Assembly: GCF_000768685.1 (NCBI RefSeq)
Contig: NZ_AVPK01000003.1
Location: 1 to 64,000 of the forward strand
From: Knoellia subterranea KCTC 19937
Lineage (GTDB): Bacteria; Actinomycetota; Actinomycetes; Actinomycetales; Dermatophilaceae
Length of the DNA stretch: 64,000 nucleotides
Direction of reading: 5' to 3'
Part shown: piece after piece, positions 43,811 to 52,141 of the stretch
Layout of the letters: every line of letters starts with the position of its first letter
Numbering within the stretch: position 1 is the stretch's first letter
Position numbers and translations under genes: made by a program
Notes under the pieces: generated by a model
The model's database searches: none
Seen by the model: only the letters and a program-made list of their open reading frames with translations
What the model was told of the DNA's origin: nothing

Positions 43811-44410
43811 GTGTACGAAGGCGCAGTGCAGGACCTCATCGACGAACTCGGCCGACTTCCGGGCGTCGGACCCAAGAGCGCGCAGCGCATCGCCTTCCAC
43901 CTGCTCCAGTCCGATGCCGTCGACGTCCAGCGACTCGTCGACTCGCTCGTCCAGGTCAAGGCGAAGGTCCGGTTCTGCGCGACCTGCTTCAACGTCGCCG
44001 AGGCCGAGCAGTGTCGGATCTGCGCCGACCCGCGGCGCGACGCCACGAGCATCTGCGTCGTCGAGGAGCCCAAGGACGTCGTGGCGATCGAGCGGACTCG
44101 TGAGTTCCGTGGCCGCTACCACGTGCTCGGTGGCGCGATCAGCCCCATCGATGGCGTCGGTCCCGACGACCTGCACTTCCGTGAGTTGATGACGCGCCTC
44201 GCGAGCGGAGAGGTCACCGAGATCATCATCGCCACCGACCCCAACCTCGAGGGCGAGGCCACCGCCAGCTATCTCGCCCGCTTCCTCAAGGGCATGGACC
44301 TCAAGGTCACCCGGCTCGCGTCCGGGCTGCCCGTCGGCGGCGACCTCGAGTACGCCGACGAGGTCACCCTCGGCCGCGCCTTCGAAGGACGGAGACTGCT
44401 CGATGCCTGA
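43811..44410 (+). CDS. recR: Recombination protein RecR
   Basis: 199 residues, full length: N-terminal HhH ([20 protein letters not shown]), C4 zinc finger Cys56/59/68/71, Toprim domain with [12 protein letters not shown] and the Walker-B-like C-terminus. It acts with RecF/RecO in loading RecA at gaps. TAGGCT lies 6 nt before the GTG; no ribosome site. Confidence 0.96.
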   Translation: MYEGAVQDLIDELGRLPGVGPKSAQRIAFHLLQSDAVDVQRLVDSLVQVKAKVRFCATCFNVAEAEQCRICADPRRDATSICVVEEPKDVVAIERTREFRGRYHVLGGAISPIDGVGPDDLHFRELMTRLASGEVTEIIIATDPNLEGEATASYLARFLKGMDLKVTRLASGLPVGGDLEYADEVTLGRAFEGRRLLDA

Positions 44411-45029
44411 CCCGACGACCGCCCCCGACGCAACACCGTCCACCGCCGATGCGGGCCAGGCGCCCACCGCGGACACGCTCTCGGACCTTCAGGCCCTCGC
44501 CGCCGACTCGGCCGCCGAGGCGCGCACTTACCTCACGACCGTCACCGACATCGCCTCCGGTGCCAACCCGGCCGCCGCGTTGCCGCTCGGACTGCTCGCC
44601 CTCTCGCAGGTGCTCCTCATGGGAGCTCGGCTGGGCGCGATCGAGGACATCGTTCCGGAGGACCGCTTCGAGGCCGACCCCGGCCCGGACGTCGAGCTCG
44701 ACCCGTTGCGCGAGAACCTGACCAACCTGCTCGAAGGGCTCGACGAGTACGCCGATGTCGTCGACCCGGTCACCGAGCCGGAGCTCACGACGGGCTCGCT
44801 CTCCAACGACCTGACAGTCATCGCGGGCGCCCTGGCCCACGGCCTCCGTCACCACGAGGAAGGCCGGATCCTCGAGGCCCTGTGGTGGTGGCAGTTCAGC
44901 TATCTGTCCGACTGGGGCGAGCGCGCGGCCAGTGCGTTGCGGGTCCTTCAGGCCCTGCTCGCGCACGTCCGGCTCGATGCCGACGCCGACGCCGTGTCCG
45001 AGGCGGAGTTCGACGCCCTCCACCCCTGA
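44403..45029 (+). CDS. DUF5063 domain protein
   Basis: 208 residues, helical, with an acidic disordered N-terminus and the DUF5063 core ([31 protein letters not shown], and the C-terminal [35 protein letters not shown]). Function unknown. It overlaps recR by 8 bp and regularly follows recR in actinobacteria. Confidence 0.88.
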   Translation: MPDPTTAPDATPSTADAGQAPTADTLSDLQALAADSAAEARTYLTTVTDIASGANPAAALPLGLLALSQVLLMGARLGAIEDIVPEDRFEADPGPDVELDPLRENLTNLLEGLDEYADVVDPVTEPELTTGSLSNDLTVIAGALAHGLRHHEEGRILEALWWWQFSYLSDWGERAASALRVLQALLAHVRLDADADAVSEAEFDALHP

Positions 45030-45043
45030 CCGGGAAAAGACCG

Positions 45044-46210
45044 TCAGGCGATCCGGGTGCCGCTCGGCAGGCGCCGCACAGGCGTCTGCACCCGACGTTC
45101 GGCCACCAGCACGGAGACCAGCCCCAGCGCGACGAGGAATGCCAGACCCCACGGCCACACCGGATGGGCATTGCGCCGCTCCAGGGCTGCCGCGTCACGC
45201 GCAGCCTGGGCCCGCTCGAACGCGTCGTCGGTCATGGCCGAGCTGTTCGGGGTCGACCCGGCGGGCGCGAGATAGGAGCACTCGTCCACGACGTCGTCAC
45301 CGTCGCGCGGCCCCGCCTTGGCGTCGCGGGAGCCGTCGCTGATCCAGCGCATCGGCGTGAACCCGCCCGTGAACGTGCCCCCGTCGGCCAGTCGCGACGG
45401 GGCGGCATCGGCCACGACGACGAACGGGTTCACCGCGAGCAACGGCCACAACCGGTCGGTGCGGGAGACGTCCTGGGTGCGGGTGAACACGTCGCAGTCG
45501 GCCTGGGTCGGCTGCGGGATTCCGCCGTTGGCCGGCGGCTCGGCGCCCTCGACGGGTGGCTCGGTCTGGGCTGCCCAATAGCTCTCCGGCACTCCGTTGA
45601 CGCGCACGGTCACGCTGTCAGTGAGCAGCACCGCACCCAACAGGAAGGTGATGAGCGATCCGAAGACCAACGCCGCGAGTGTGAGATAGGTCAGCACGGC
45701 CGACGCGACCGGTCGGGCCGTGAGCGTCGAGAACATCAGCCCGACCGCGGCGACGACGGCGAGGACCAGGACGAGCACGAGCAGCGACAGGAACACGCGC
45801 CCGATCGACAGCCCGCCCTCGATCCATGCCCACGCGAGGAACGGCAGCGCCGTCGCGAGGAAGCACAGCGACACGAGCCACGACGCGAGCAGCTTGCCGA
45901 GGACGAGCTCCCACGACGTGACGAGTGTGGTCTGGACGGTCGCGAGGACGCCGTGCTCGCGGTCACCGTTGACGGTCGTTGCGGTGAGTGATGGGACGAC
46001 GAGCATGCCGAGCGCGAGGACGAAGAAGGTCGTGACGTCATAGAGCGAGGGCCCCGACGAGATGTTGCTCTCGCGCACGGCCCGCCACGACGCGAACGTC
46101 ACGAGCCCGATGATGACGAACCACGCACCGAGCACGAGCGGCCAGCGCGACGTCCGCGCGCGCTGCACCAATTCGAGCCGCGCGACGGTCCAGAGTCGGC
46201 GGGCGTTCAC
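45044..46210 (-). CDS. ABC-2 type transporter permease
   Basis: 388 residues. One helix near residue 28-48, a block of five helices at about 75-220, a large extracytoplasmic loop of about 130 residues with a Cys pair region, and a last helix near 360. The N-terminal RLWTVARLELVQRARTSRW is typical of ABC-2 permeases. GTG overlaps the ATPase stop by 4 bp. Export substrate unknown. Confidence 0.87.
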   Translation of the reverse strand: MNARRLWTVARLELVQRARTSRWPLVLGAWFVIIGLVTFASWRAVRESNISSGPSLYDVTTFFVLALGMLVVPSLTATTVNGDREHGVLATVQTTLVTSWELVLGKLLASWLVSLCFLATALPFLAWAWIEGGLSIGRVFLSLLVLVLVLAVVAAVGLMFSTLTARPVASAVLTYLTLAALVFGSLITFLLGAVLLTDSVTVRVNGVPESYWAAQTEPPVEGAEPPANGGIPQPTQADCDVFTRTQDVSRTDRLWPLLAVNPFVVVADAAPSRLADGGTFTGGFTPMRWISDGSRDAKAGPRDGDDVVDECSYLAPAGSTPNSSAMTDDAFERAQAARDAAALERRNAHPVWPWGLAFLVALGLVSVLVAERRVQTPVRRLPSGTRIA

Positions 46211-47145
46211 TGCCGGTCCTCCGTCGCTGCGAGGTAGGCGGCTTCCATTTCCCCGTGCAGAGGCGCGTATGCCGTGATGCCCGCCCCGCTCTCGACGAGC
46301 CGTGCGAGCAGCTCGGCTGCCTGTGGGTCGCCTTCCAGCAGAACATCCACAGCCGTCCCCGCGTCGTTCCAGTTGGCGCCGACCTCGCGCAGGGCCGCGA
46401 CGAGTCGGCCGCGATCGAGTGCCGCGACCCGCCACGTGCGGGCCACCGGGGTCGCGCCGTCGACGGCCTGGCTCTCGATGCTCCGGCCGCGGGACACGAT
46501 CACCGCACGGTCGGCCATTTCCTGGAGCTCGGTGAGGATGTGGCTCGACACGAGCACCGTCGTTCCGGACGCGGCGAGACCGCGCAGGAGGTCGCGCAAC
46601 TCGATCCGGCTGCGGGGGTCGAGGCCCGATGCTGGCTCGTCGAGGATCAACGTCGTCGGCCGGTGGAGCAGGGCCCGAGCCATACCGAGCCGCTGCTTCT
46701 GACCGCGCGACAGGACCCGAGCGCGCCGGTCCGCGAGGTCGGCGAGGTGCACCTGTTCGAGGACCTCGTCCGTTCGAATGCGGGACTCCGCAGCTCCCAG
46801 GTCGTACATCGCACCGATCGTGTGCAGCACCTCGCGCACCGTCAGTGCGTCCCACGTCCCGAAGCCGTCGGGCATCCACCCGATCCGCCGCCGCACTTCA
46901 CGCGGGTCGTCCACGGGGGAGTAGCCGTCGATCGTGATCGACCCGTCGTCGGGCACGAGCAGAGTCGCGAGCATCAGCATGAGCGTCGTCTTGCCCGCAC
47001 CGTTGGGTCCGATGAGCGCGGTGACCTCACCCGGGCGCGCGACGAGCGAGATGTCGTCGACCGCCACGACGTCGCCGAAGGCGCGATGGACTCGTTCGAC
47101 GACGATCCCTCCGCCGTTCGCGACCGCGCCGTCCGCAGAACTCAT
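46207..47145 (-). CDS. ABC transporter ATP-binding protein (ABC-2 exporter)
   Basis: 312 residues: Walker A GPNGAGKTT, signature VLSRGQKQRLG (LSRGQ variant), Walker B LILDEPASGLD, H-loop SSHILTEL, and a ~90-residue C-terminal extension as in DrrA/NatA-type exporters. A TAGGTT box lies 7 nt before the ATG, so the transcript is probably leaderless. Operon with the permease gene. Confidence 0.92.
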   Translation of the reverse strand: MSSADGAVANGGGIVVERVHRAFGDVVAVDDISLVARPGEVTALIGPNGAGKTTLMLMLATLLVPDDGSITIDGYSPVDDPREVRRRIGWMPDGFGTWDALTVREVLHTIGAMYDLGAAESRIRTDEVLEQVHLADLADRRARVLSRGQKQRLGMARALLHRPTTLILDEPASGLDPRSRIELRDLLRGLAASGTTVLVSSHILTELQEMADRAVIVSRGRSIESQAVDGATPVARTWRVAALDRGRLVAALREVGANWNDAGTAVDVLLEGDPQAAELLARLVESGAGITAYAPLHGEMEAAYLAATEDRQ

Positions 47146-47236
47146 GACGGACAACCTAGGCGGGCGGGCGGCATACCCGAATCGCCTTTGACTCACGATT
47201 GGATCTCAGGTGCGGTTGAGGTGGTGTGATCGACGC

Positions 47237-48082
47237 ATGACCGATCCCTGGACCGTCGACCGACTCGACCTCGAGGCCTACCTCGCGCGCACCGGTGGGG
47301 CTGTCGAGGAGCCCGGACTCGCAGCGCTCGAGCGGCTGCAGACGGCGCATGCCGAGACCTTCCCGTTCGACAACCTCGACGTCCTGCTCGGCACGCATCC
47401 CGGAGTCGCGCTCGAGACGGTGCAGGAGAAATTCGTCGGTCGCGGACGGGGCGGCTACTGCTTCGAGCACGCCACCCTCTTCGGTGCAGTTCTCGAACGA
47501 TTGGGGTATGCCGTGACGCGTCACCTTGCGCGGGTGGGTGAGGTCGCGACGACGCCACGGACCCACTTCGTGCTCGTCGTCGACCTCGATGGTGGCCAGT
47601 TCATGGTCGACCCAGGGATCGGTCGCCCGCCACTCGGGCCGATCCCGCTCGTCGACGGTGGGGAGGCGGTCCACTCGGGGTGGCGGCACCGGGTGCGCCG
47701 CGTGAGTGAGGGGCGGTCGTGGGCGCTCGACCGGCTCGTGCACGGCGAGTGGGAGTACATGCACACCATGGACGACCTCCCGGTGCAGCCCGTCGACGTC
47801 GAGATGGGGCACCACTGGACGAGCACGCACCCGCGCACCCACTTCCGCTCGACCCTCATGTGCACGCGGTTTGGGCGCGACGCCGACGGTGCGTCGAAGG
47901 TGACGACGCTCAGCCTCGACGGGGTCTCGGTTCGGCGTCCGGACCGGCCGACGGAGCACCGCGACTACTCGCGTGACGAGCTGCCCGACGTGCTCACTGA
48001 GCTCGGCGCACACCTCACCGCGGACGAGACGATGCGCCTGGCCGACATCGTCGACACCCTCCGCGCCGCCCGCGCGACCTGA
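47237..48082 (+). CDS. nat: Arylamine N-acetyltransferase
   Basis: 281 residues, family-standard length, with the catalytic triad visible: Cys75 in RGRGGYCFEHA, His110 in THFVLVV and Asp125 in VDPGIG. The N-terminal FPFDNLDVLLG and C-terminal domain complete the NAT fold. It transfers acetyl or other acyl groups from CoA to amines or hydrazines. ATG chosen at MTDPW; no strong ribosome site is visible. Confidence 0.92.
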   Translation: MTDPWTVDRLDLEAYLARTGGAVEEPGLAALERLQTAHAETFPFDNLDVLLGTHPGVALETVQEKFVGRGRGGYCFEHATLFGAVLERLGYAVTRHLARVGEVATTPRTHFVLVVDLDGGQFMVDPGIGRPPLGPIPLVDGGEAVHSGWRHRVRRVSEGRSWALDRLVHGEWEYMHTMDDLPVQPVDVEMGHHWTSTHPRTHFRSTLMCTRFGRDADGASKVTTLSLDGVSVRRPDRPTEHRDYSRDELPDVLTELGAHLTADETMRLADIVDTLRAARAT

Positions 48083-48128
48083 CGGGCGCGACCGCCGGAG
48101 CCGACCGCAGCCCCGACCCCCGCACCGA

Positions 48129-48208
48129 CCGGAGGGAACGTGAAGGGTCCGGAGGGCACGTAAGCCTCCGGACCCATCACGATCTCTCATGGGGAGCAAA
48201 AGTTGGGG
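48129..48208 (+). repeat. ~80-bp intergenic repeat with central hairpin, copy 3 of 3
   Basis: Nearly identical to the copy at 191-270 over its first 50 bp and in the tail. It lies after the nat gene and upstream of the lysC promoter. Confidence 0.82.
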
Positions 48209-48244
48209 CGGGTCGGGAAGGGACGGACCGGCATACGGGCGTCA

Positions 48245-48273
48245 TTTCGGGCGGCGAAACGGCTCGTTAGACT
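48245..48273 (+). promoter_or_regulatory. Putative lysC promoter
   Basis: TTTCGG (48245) and TAGACT (48268) separated by 17 bp; this would give a leader of about 45 nt before the GTG of lysC, which has its own GGGAG ribosome site. Confidence 0.45.
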
Positions 48274-48323
48274 CGCTGGCGACCACCCGCGGACCCCGCG
48301 ATCCCCACCGCCCGGGAGTGCAC

Positions 48324-49607
48324 GTGCCCATCGTCGTCCAGAAGTACGGCGGCTCCTCGCTTGCCGACGCCGAGAGCATCAAGCGCGTCGCGCGCCGCAT
48401 CGCCGAGACGCGCAAGGCCGGCAACGACGTCGTCGTCGCAGTTTCCGCCATGGGTGACTCAACCGATGAGCTGCTCGACCTCGCGCAGGACGTCAGCCCG
48501 CTGCCCCCGCCGCGCGAGCTCGACATGCTCATGACCGCCGGTGAGCGCATCAGCATGGCGCTCGTCGCGATGGCGATCCACGACCTCGGCATCAGCGCAC
48601 GCTCGTTCACGGGCAGCCAGGCCGGCGTCATCACCGACGAGGTCCACGGCAAGGCCAAGATCATCGACGTCACCCCGGGCCGCATCACCGAGGCGCTCGG
48701 CAAGGGCCACGTCGTCATCGTCGCCGGCTTCCAGGGCGTGAGCCAGACGACCAAGGAGATCACCACCTTGGGTCGCGGCGGCACCGACACGACCGCCGTC
48801 GCGCTCGCAGCCGCACTCAAGGCCGACGTGTGCGAGATCTACACCGACGTGGACGGCGTCTTCACCGCCGACCCGCGCATCGTCCCCAAGGCCCGCAAGA
48901 TCGACCGGATCTCCGCCGAGGAGATGCTCGAGCTCGCGGCGTGCGGTTCCAAGGTGCTGCACCTGCGCAGCGTCGAGTACGCGCGTCGTTATGACATTCC
49001 CATCCACGTTCGCTCCTCTTTCACGCCGAAAGAGGGCACCATCGTCACCGACCAGCCCGGTCAGCAGGGTTCTGAAGGAGAAGCCGTGGAAGCCCCGATC
49101 ATCGCCGGCGTCGCGCACGACCGCAGCGAAGCCAAGATCACCGTCGTCGGTGTGCCCGACCAGAAGGGCAAGGCGGCCCAGATCTTCCAGGCCGTCGCCG
49201 CGTCCGAGGCCAACATCGACATGATCGTGCAGAACGTGTCCGCGACCGACACGGGCCTCACCGACATCTCGTTCACGCTGCCCAAGACCGACGGGCAGGG
49301 CGCGATGGAGGCCCTCCAGGCGATCCAGTCGGCGGTCGGATTCAGCGGGCTGCAGTACGACGACCAGATCGGCAAGCTCTCCCTCGTGGGTGCGGGCATG
49401 CGCTCCAACCCGGGTGTCTCCGCGACCTTCTTCAAGGCGCTCGCCGACGCCGACGTCAACATCGAGATGATCTCGACCTCGGAGATCCGCATCTCCGTCG
49501 TGACGCGCAGCGAGCTCCTCGACGAGGCCGTCCGCGCGGTGCACTCGGCCTTCGGGCTCGACAGTGAGGATGGCGAGGCCGTCGTCTACGCCGGCACGGG
49601 CCGCTGA
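48324..49607 (+). CDS. lysC: Aspartate kinase, alpha chain
   Basis: 427 residues. Kinase domain begins [20 protein letters not shown] and has [33 protein letters not shown] and [15 protein letters not shown]; two ACT regulatory domains fill the last 170 residues. First step of the Lys/Met/Thr/DAP pathway, normally under lysine plus threonine feedback. GGGAG precedes the GTG. An internal start gives a second product. Confidence 0.96.
   Translation: MPIVVQKYGGSSLADAESIKRVARRIAETRKAGNDVVVAVSAMGDSTDELLDLAQDVSPLPPPRELDMLMTAGERISMALVAMAIHDLGISARSFTGSQAGVITDEVHGKAKIIDVTPGRITEALGKGHVVIVAGFQGVSQTTKEITTLGRGGTDTTAVALAAALKADVCEIYTDVDGVFTADPRIVPKARKIDRISAEEMLELAACGSKVLHLRSVEYARRYDIPIHVRSSFTPKEGTIVTDQPGQQGSEGEAVEAPIIAGVAHDRSEAKITVVGVPDQKGKAAQIFQAVAASEANIDMIVQNVSATDTGLTDISFTLPKTDGQGAMEALQAIQSAVGFSGLQYDDQIGKLSLVGAGMRSNPGVSATFFKALADADVNIEMISTSEIRISVVTRSELLDEAVRAVHSAFGLDSEDGEAVVYAGTGR
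49086..49607 (+). CDS. Aspartate kinase, beta chain from internal start
   Basis: In-frame GTG within lysC at residue 255, with AAGGAG 5 nt upstream. The product (173 residues, [22 protein letters not shown]...) consists of the two ACT domains and lines up with the Corynebacterium glutamicum beta subunit, which starts at the equivalent place. Regulatory alpha2-beta2 kinases are known in actinobacteria and Bacillus. Confidence 0.75.
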   Translation: MEAPIIAGVAHDRSEAKITVVGVPDQKGKAAQIFQAVAASEANIDMIVQNVSATDTGLTDISFTLPKTDGQGAMEALQAIQSAVGFSGLQYDDQIGKLSLVGAGMRSNPGVSATFFKALADADVNIEMISTSEIRISVVTRSELLDEAVRAVHSAFGLDSEDGEAVVYAGTGR

Positions 49608-49635
49608 CAGGTCTCGCACAGGTGCCGCTGATCCC

Positions 49636-50736
49636 ATGAACACCGTGATGAAAGACGCTCCCGCGAGCTCGCCCCCGGCCACCACCGCACCCACCCTCGC
49701 GATCGTCGGGGCGACGGGAGCGGTCGGCACCGTCCTCCTGGACGTGCTCGCCGTTCGCCGCCACATCTGGGGTGAGGTGCGCCTTGCCGCTGGGGCCGAG
49801 GACGTCGGTTCGGTATGCCGGGTGGCCGGCGAGGACCTCGTCGTCCAGGCCCTGACCCCTGAGTTCTTCGACGGTGTCGACGTGGCCGTCGTGGACGTGC
49901 CGCCGGAGATCTCGGCGGAGTGGGCGAATCTCGCCGCCGACCGTGGTGTCGTCGTCATCGACAACAGCCCGACCTTCCGCCGCGACCCGGACGTGCCGCT
50001 CGTCGTGCCGGAGATCAACCCCGAGGCCGTGTCGGACCGCCCCAAGGGCGTCATCGCCAACCCCGGCGCGACGGTCATGACGATGATCGACGTGCTCGCC
50101 GTCCTGCACGCGCACTGGGAGCTGACCGAGCTCGTCGTCACGAGCTTCCAGGCCGCGTCGGGTCTCGGGCGGGCGGGGATGTCGCGGCTGCACGACGAGA
50201 TCGCCGTGGTCGCGGGCGACCGCGAGCTCGGGATGCGTCCGGGTGATGTGCGTCGGGCCATCGACCACGAGCTGGGTCCGAGCATGTTCGGGGGTCCGCT
50301 GGCGCTCAACGTGCTGCCGTTCGCCGGATCCCACGTCGGGGACGGGTGGAGCTCGGAGGAGTCCAAGATCCGGCAGGAGACCCGCAAGATCCTCGGGATG
50401 CCGGACCTGCGCGTGTCCGCGACGTGCGTCCGGGTGCCGGTGGTCTCGACCCACTCGGTGTCGGTGCACGCGACGTTCGCCAAGCCGATCGACGTGCACA
50501 AGGCGCGGCAGGCTCTCGTCGAGGCGCCCGCCGTCGTCGTCATGGACGATCCCGAGAACGGCGACTTCCCGACGCCCGTCGACATCGTCGGGGCCGACCC
50601 GCGATTCGTCGGCCGGATGCGTCAGGCGATCGACTTCCCCCGGACCCTCGACCTCTTCGTGTGCGGGGACAACCTCCGCAAGGGTGCGGCGCTCAACATG
50701 CTCCAGACCGCGGAGCTGGTGGCGGCCACCCTCTGA
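49636..50736 (+). CDS. asd: Aspartate-semialdehyde dehydrogenase-like protein lacking the catalytic Cys
   Basis: 366 residues. ASADH fold: NAD(P) loop IVGATGAVGTVLL near 23-35, DPDVPLVVPEINPEA, dimer-domain FQAASGLGRAG, RVPVVSTHS with the expected Arg and His, and C-terminal DNLRKGAALNMLQTAEL. But the nucleophile segment, normally NPNCTT, reads NPGATV, with Ala145 in the Cys place, and the usual FSAGG loop is VDVPP. It is 28 bp after lysC in the normal asd position. Either it is an inactive or altered paralogue (compare E. coli Usg) or it uses another mechanism; a true asd may lie elsewhere. Confidence 0.8.
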   Translation: MNTVMKDAPASSPPATTAPTLAIVGATGAVGTVLLDVLAVRRHIWGEVRLAAGAEDVGSVCRVAGEDLVVQALTPEFFDGVDVAVVDVPPEISAEWANLAADRGVVVIDNSPTFRRDPDVPLVVPEINPEAVSDRPKGVIANPGATVMTMIDVLAVLHAHWELTELVVTSFQAASGLGRAGMSRLHDEIAVVAGDRELGMRPGDVRRAIDHELGPSMFGGPLALNVLPFAGSHVGDGWSSEESKIRQETRKILGMPDLRVSATCVRVPVVSTHSVSVHATFAKPIDVHKARQALVEAPAVVVMDDPENGDFPTPVDIVGADPRFVGRMRQAIDFPRTLDLFVCGDNLRKGAALNMLQTAELVAATL

Positions 50737-51057
50737 GGGCGCCGCTCACCGACGTCGGCACCGTGCCGCATCCCGGTTGGTCGCCCTCGCGTGCCCGACA
50801 CGCCGGAAGACACGCCCGAAGTGACGTGGACGTGACCTCGTGGACAGGTTGTGGCCACCTTCCCGTGTGACTGTGCCCCTGCACGTGGACGTCAGTGGTC
50901 TTCGGGTACGCCACGAGCCAGCCGACCGGGGCTCGGGATGGCGTGGTCTCGATCGGGTGACAGGTTCGGCGTGTTACTGGTGTGACTTGTGTGACTCATG
51001 GTGAAATTCGGGTGGCGGTAGTGGGACCGCTGGTGGTCGAGCGCTGAGGAGGCGTGG
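50737..51057. other. 321-bp intergenic region with no gene
   Basis: It is A+T-richer than its surroundings near 50965-51020. It holds two TGTGACT direct repeats (around 50980-50997) and GAGGAGG ahead of the GTG of the next gene. No convincing -35/-10 pair, RNA or small gene is recognised. It probably carries the promoter of the LytR_C gene. Confidence 0.5.
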
Positions 51058-52053
51058 GTGTTCAGGAAGCAGGGTTCGGAGCCGGAGCGTTCGCCGCTCC
51101 CTGCTCGCGCGGCCCAGGCCGCAGGCGACCTCGCCCGTCGGAGCGTCGGCAGGACCCGGGACACGGTCCACAAGGAGTTGCTCGAGCGCGCCCGCTCCCA
51201 GGAGGAGCTCTCCGACGACCAGATCTGGCGTCGCTACCAGTTCCGTCACCTCGCGGCCTTCATCACGATCCCGGCCGTCATCCTCGGCACGGCCAGCATC
51301 GCGACCGCCTACGGCACCGGGCTCATGTCGAGTGAGCCGCCGGCGCAGGCCTGCCAGCCGGTCAAGGTCCTCGCTCCCGCGGCGAACTCCTTCAAGATCA
51401 AGGTCCTCAACGCCTCCGGCATCAATGGCGCCGCCCACGACGTCGGCCGTGACCTCACCCGTCGGGGCTTCAACGTCGTCGAGACGTCGTCGGCGCCGCG
51501 CTCGCTCTATGTCGCCGGTCCCGCAACGATCTACCACGGCAAGGCCGGGCTCGACCAGGCGCTGCTCGCGGCCCAGACGATCAATGGGGCCGAACTCGAG
51601 AATGACGGTCGCGCGGGCACCTCGATCTCGTTCGTCATCGGCGCCGAATTCACGTCGATGCTTCCGGCACCGCCGCCGAAGCCGCCGGCGCAGAAGTCCT
51701 ACACCGTCAACGTCTACAACGCGACGTGGCGACCCGGGTTGGCCAAGTCGACGCTCGCCGAGTTCAAGGCGCGTGGCTTCACGGTCGGCAAGCAGGGCAA
51801 CGACCCCGACCGGTCGTTTCTGCCCGACGACGTCGCCGTCGTCCGGCACGGTCCGGACGCCGACCTCGCGGCGGCCCAGGTGGCCCGGCACATCCAGGGT
51901 GCCCGCCTCGCCGAGGTTTCCCGCGACAACATGACGATCGACGTCGTCCTCGGCAACAAGTTCGAGGGCGTCACCCCCGTGGCCGAGCTGCCCAAGCCAC
52001 AGGCGCAGCGCAAGGACCCGCCAGCAACGGTGATGCGTCCCTGCGAAGGCTGA
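51058..52053 (+). CDS. Membrane protein with two LytR C-terminal domains
   Basis: 331 residues: a basic cytoplasmic N-terminus of about 65 residues, one helix (FRHLAAFITIPAVILGTASIATAYG), then two LytR_C domains in tandem (about 108-195 with IKVLNASGINGAAHDVG, and about 212-300 with YTVNVYNATWRPGLAKSTL). No LytR-CpsA-Psr catalytic domain. Likely a wall-binding or regulatory protein at the outer membrane face. GAGGAGG fixes the GTG start. Confidence 0.87.
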   Translation: MFRKQGSEPERSPLPARAAQAAGDLARRSVGRTRDTVHKELLERARSQEELSDDQIWRRYQFRHLAAFITIPAVILGTASIATAYGTGLMSSEPPAQACQPVKVLAPAANSFKIKVLNASGINGAAHDVGRDLTRRGFNVVETSSAPRSLYVAGPATIYHGKAGLDQALLAAQTINGAELENDGRAGTSISFVIGAEFTSMLPAPPPKPPAQKSYTVNVYNATWRPGLAKSTLAEFKARGFTVGKQGNDPDRSFLPDDVAVVRHGPDADLAAAQVARHIQGARLAEVSRDNMTIDVVLGNKFEGVTPVAELPKPQAQRKDPPATVMRPCEG

Positions 52054-52141
52054 GCGCGACGCGATCGAACGGTTCACCGCTGACCGTCCATCCTTCGGGC
52101 GGAGCCCGATATGGCGCCGGTCACACTGACACACTGTGGCC

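Noticed and set aside
48189-48323. N-terminal extension of LysC from a GTG/ATG at 48189
   Set aside because: It begins in the tail of the 80-bp repeat; the kinase family starts at VVQKYGG and GGGAG precedes GTG 48324.
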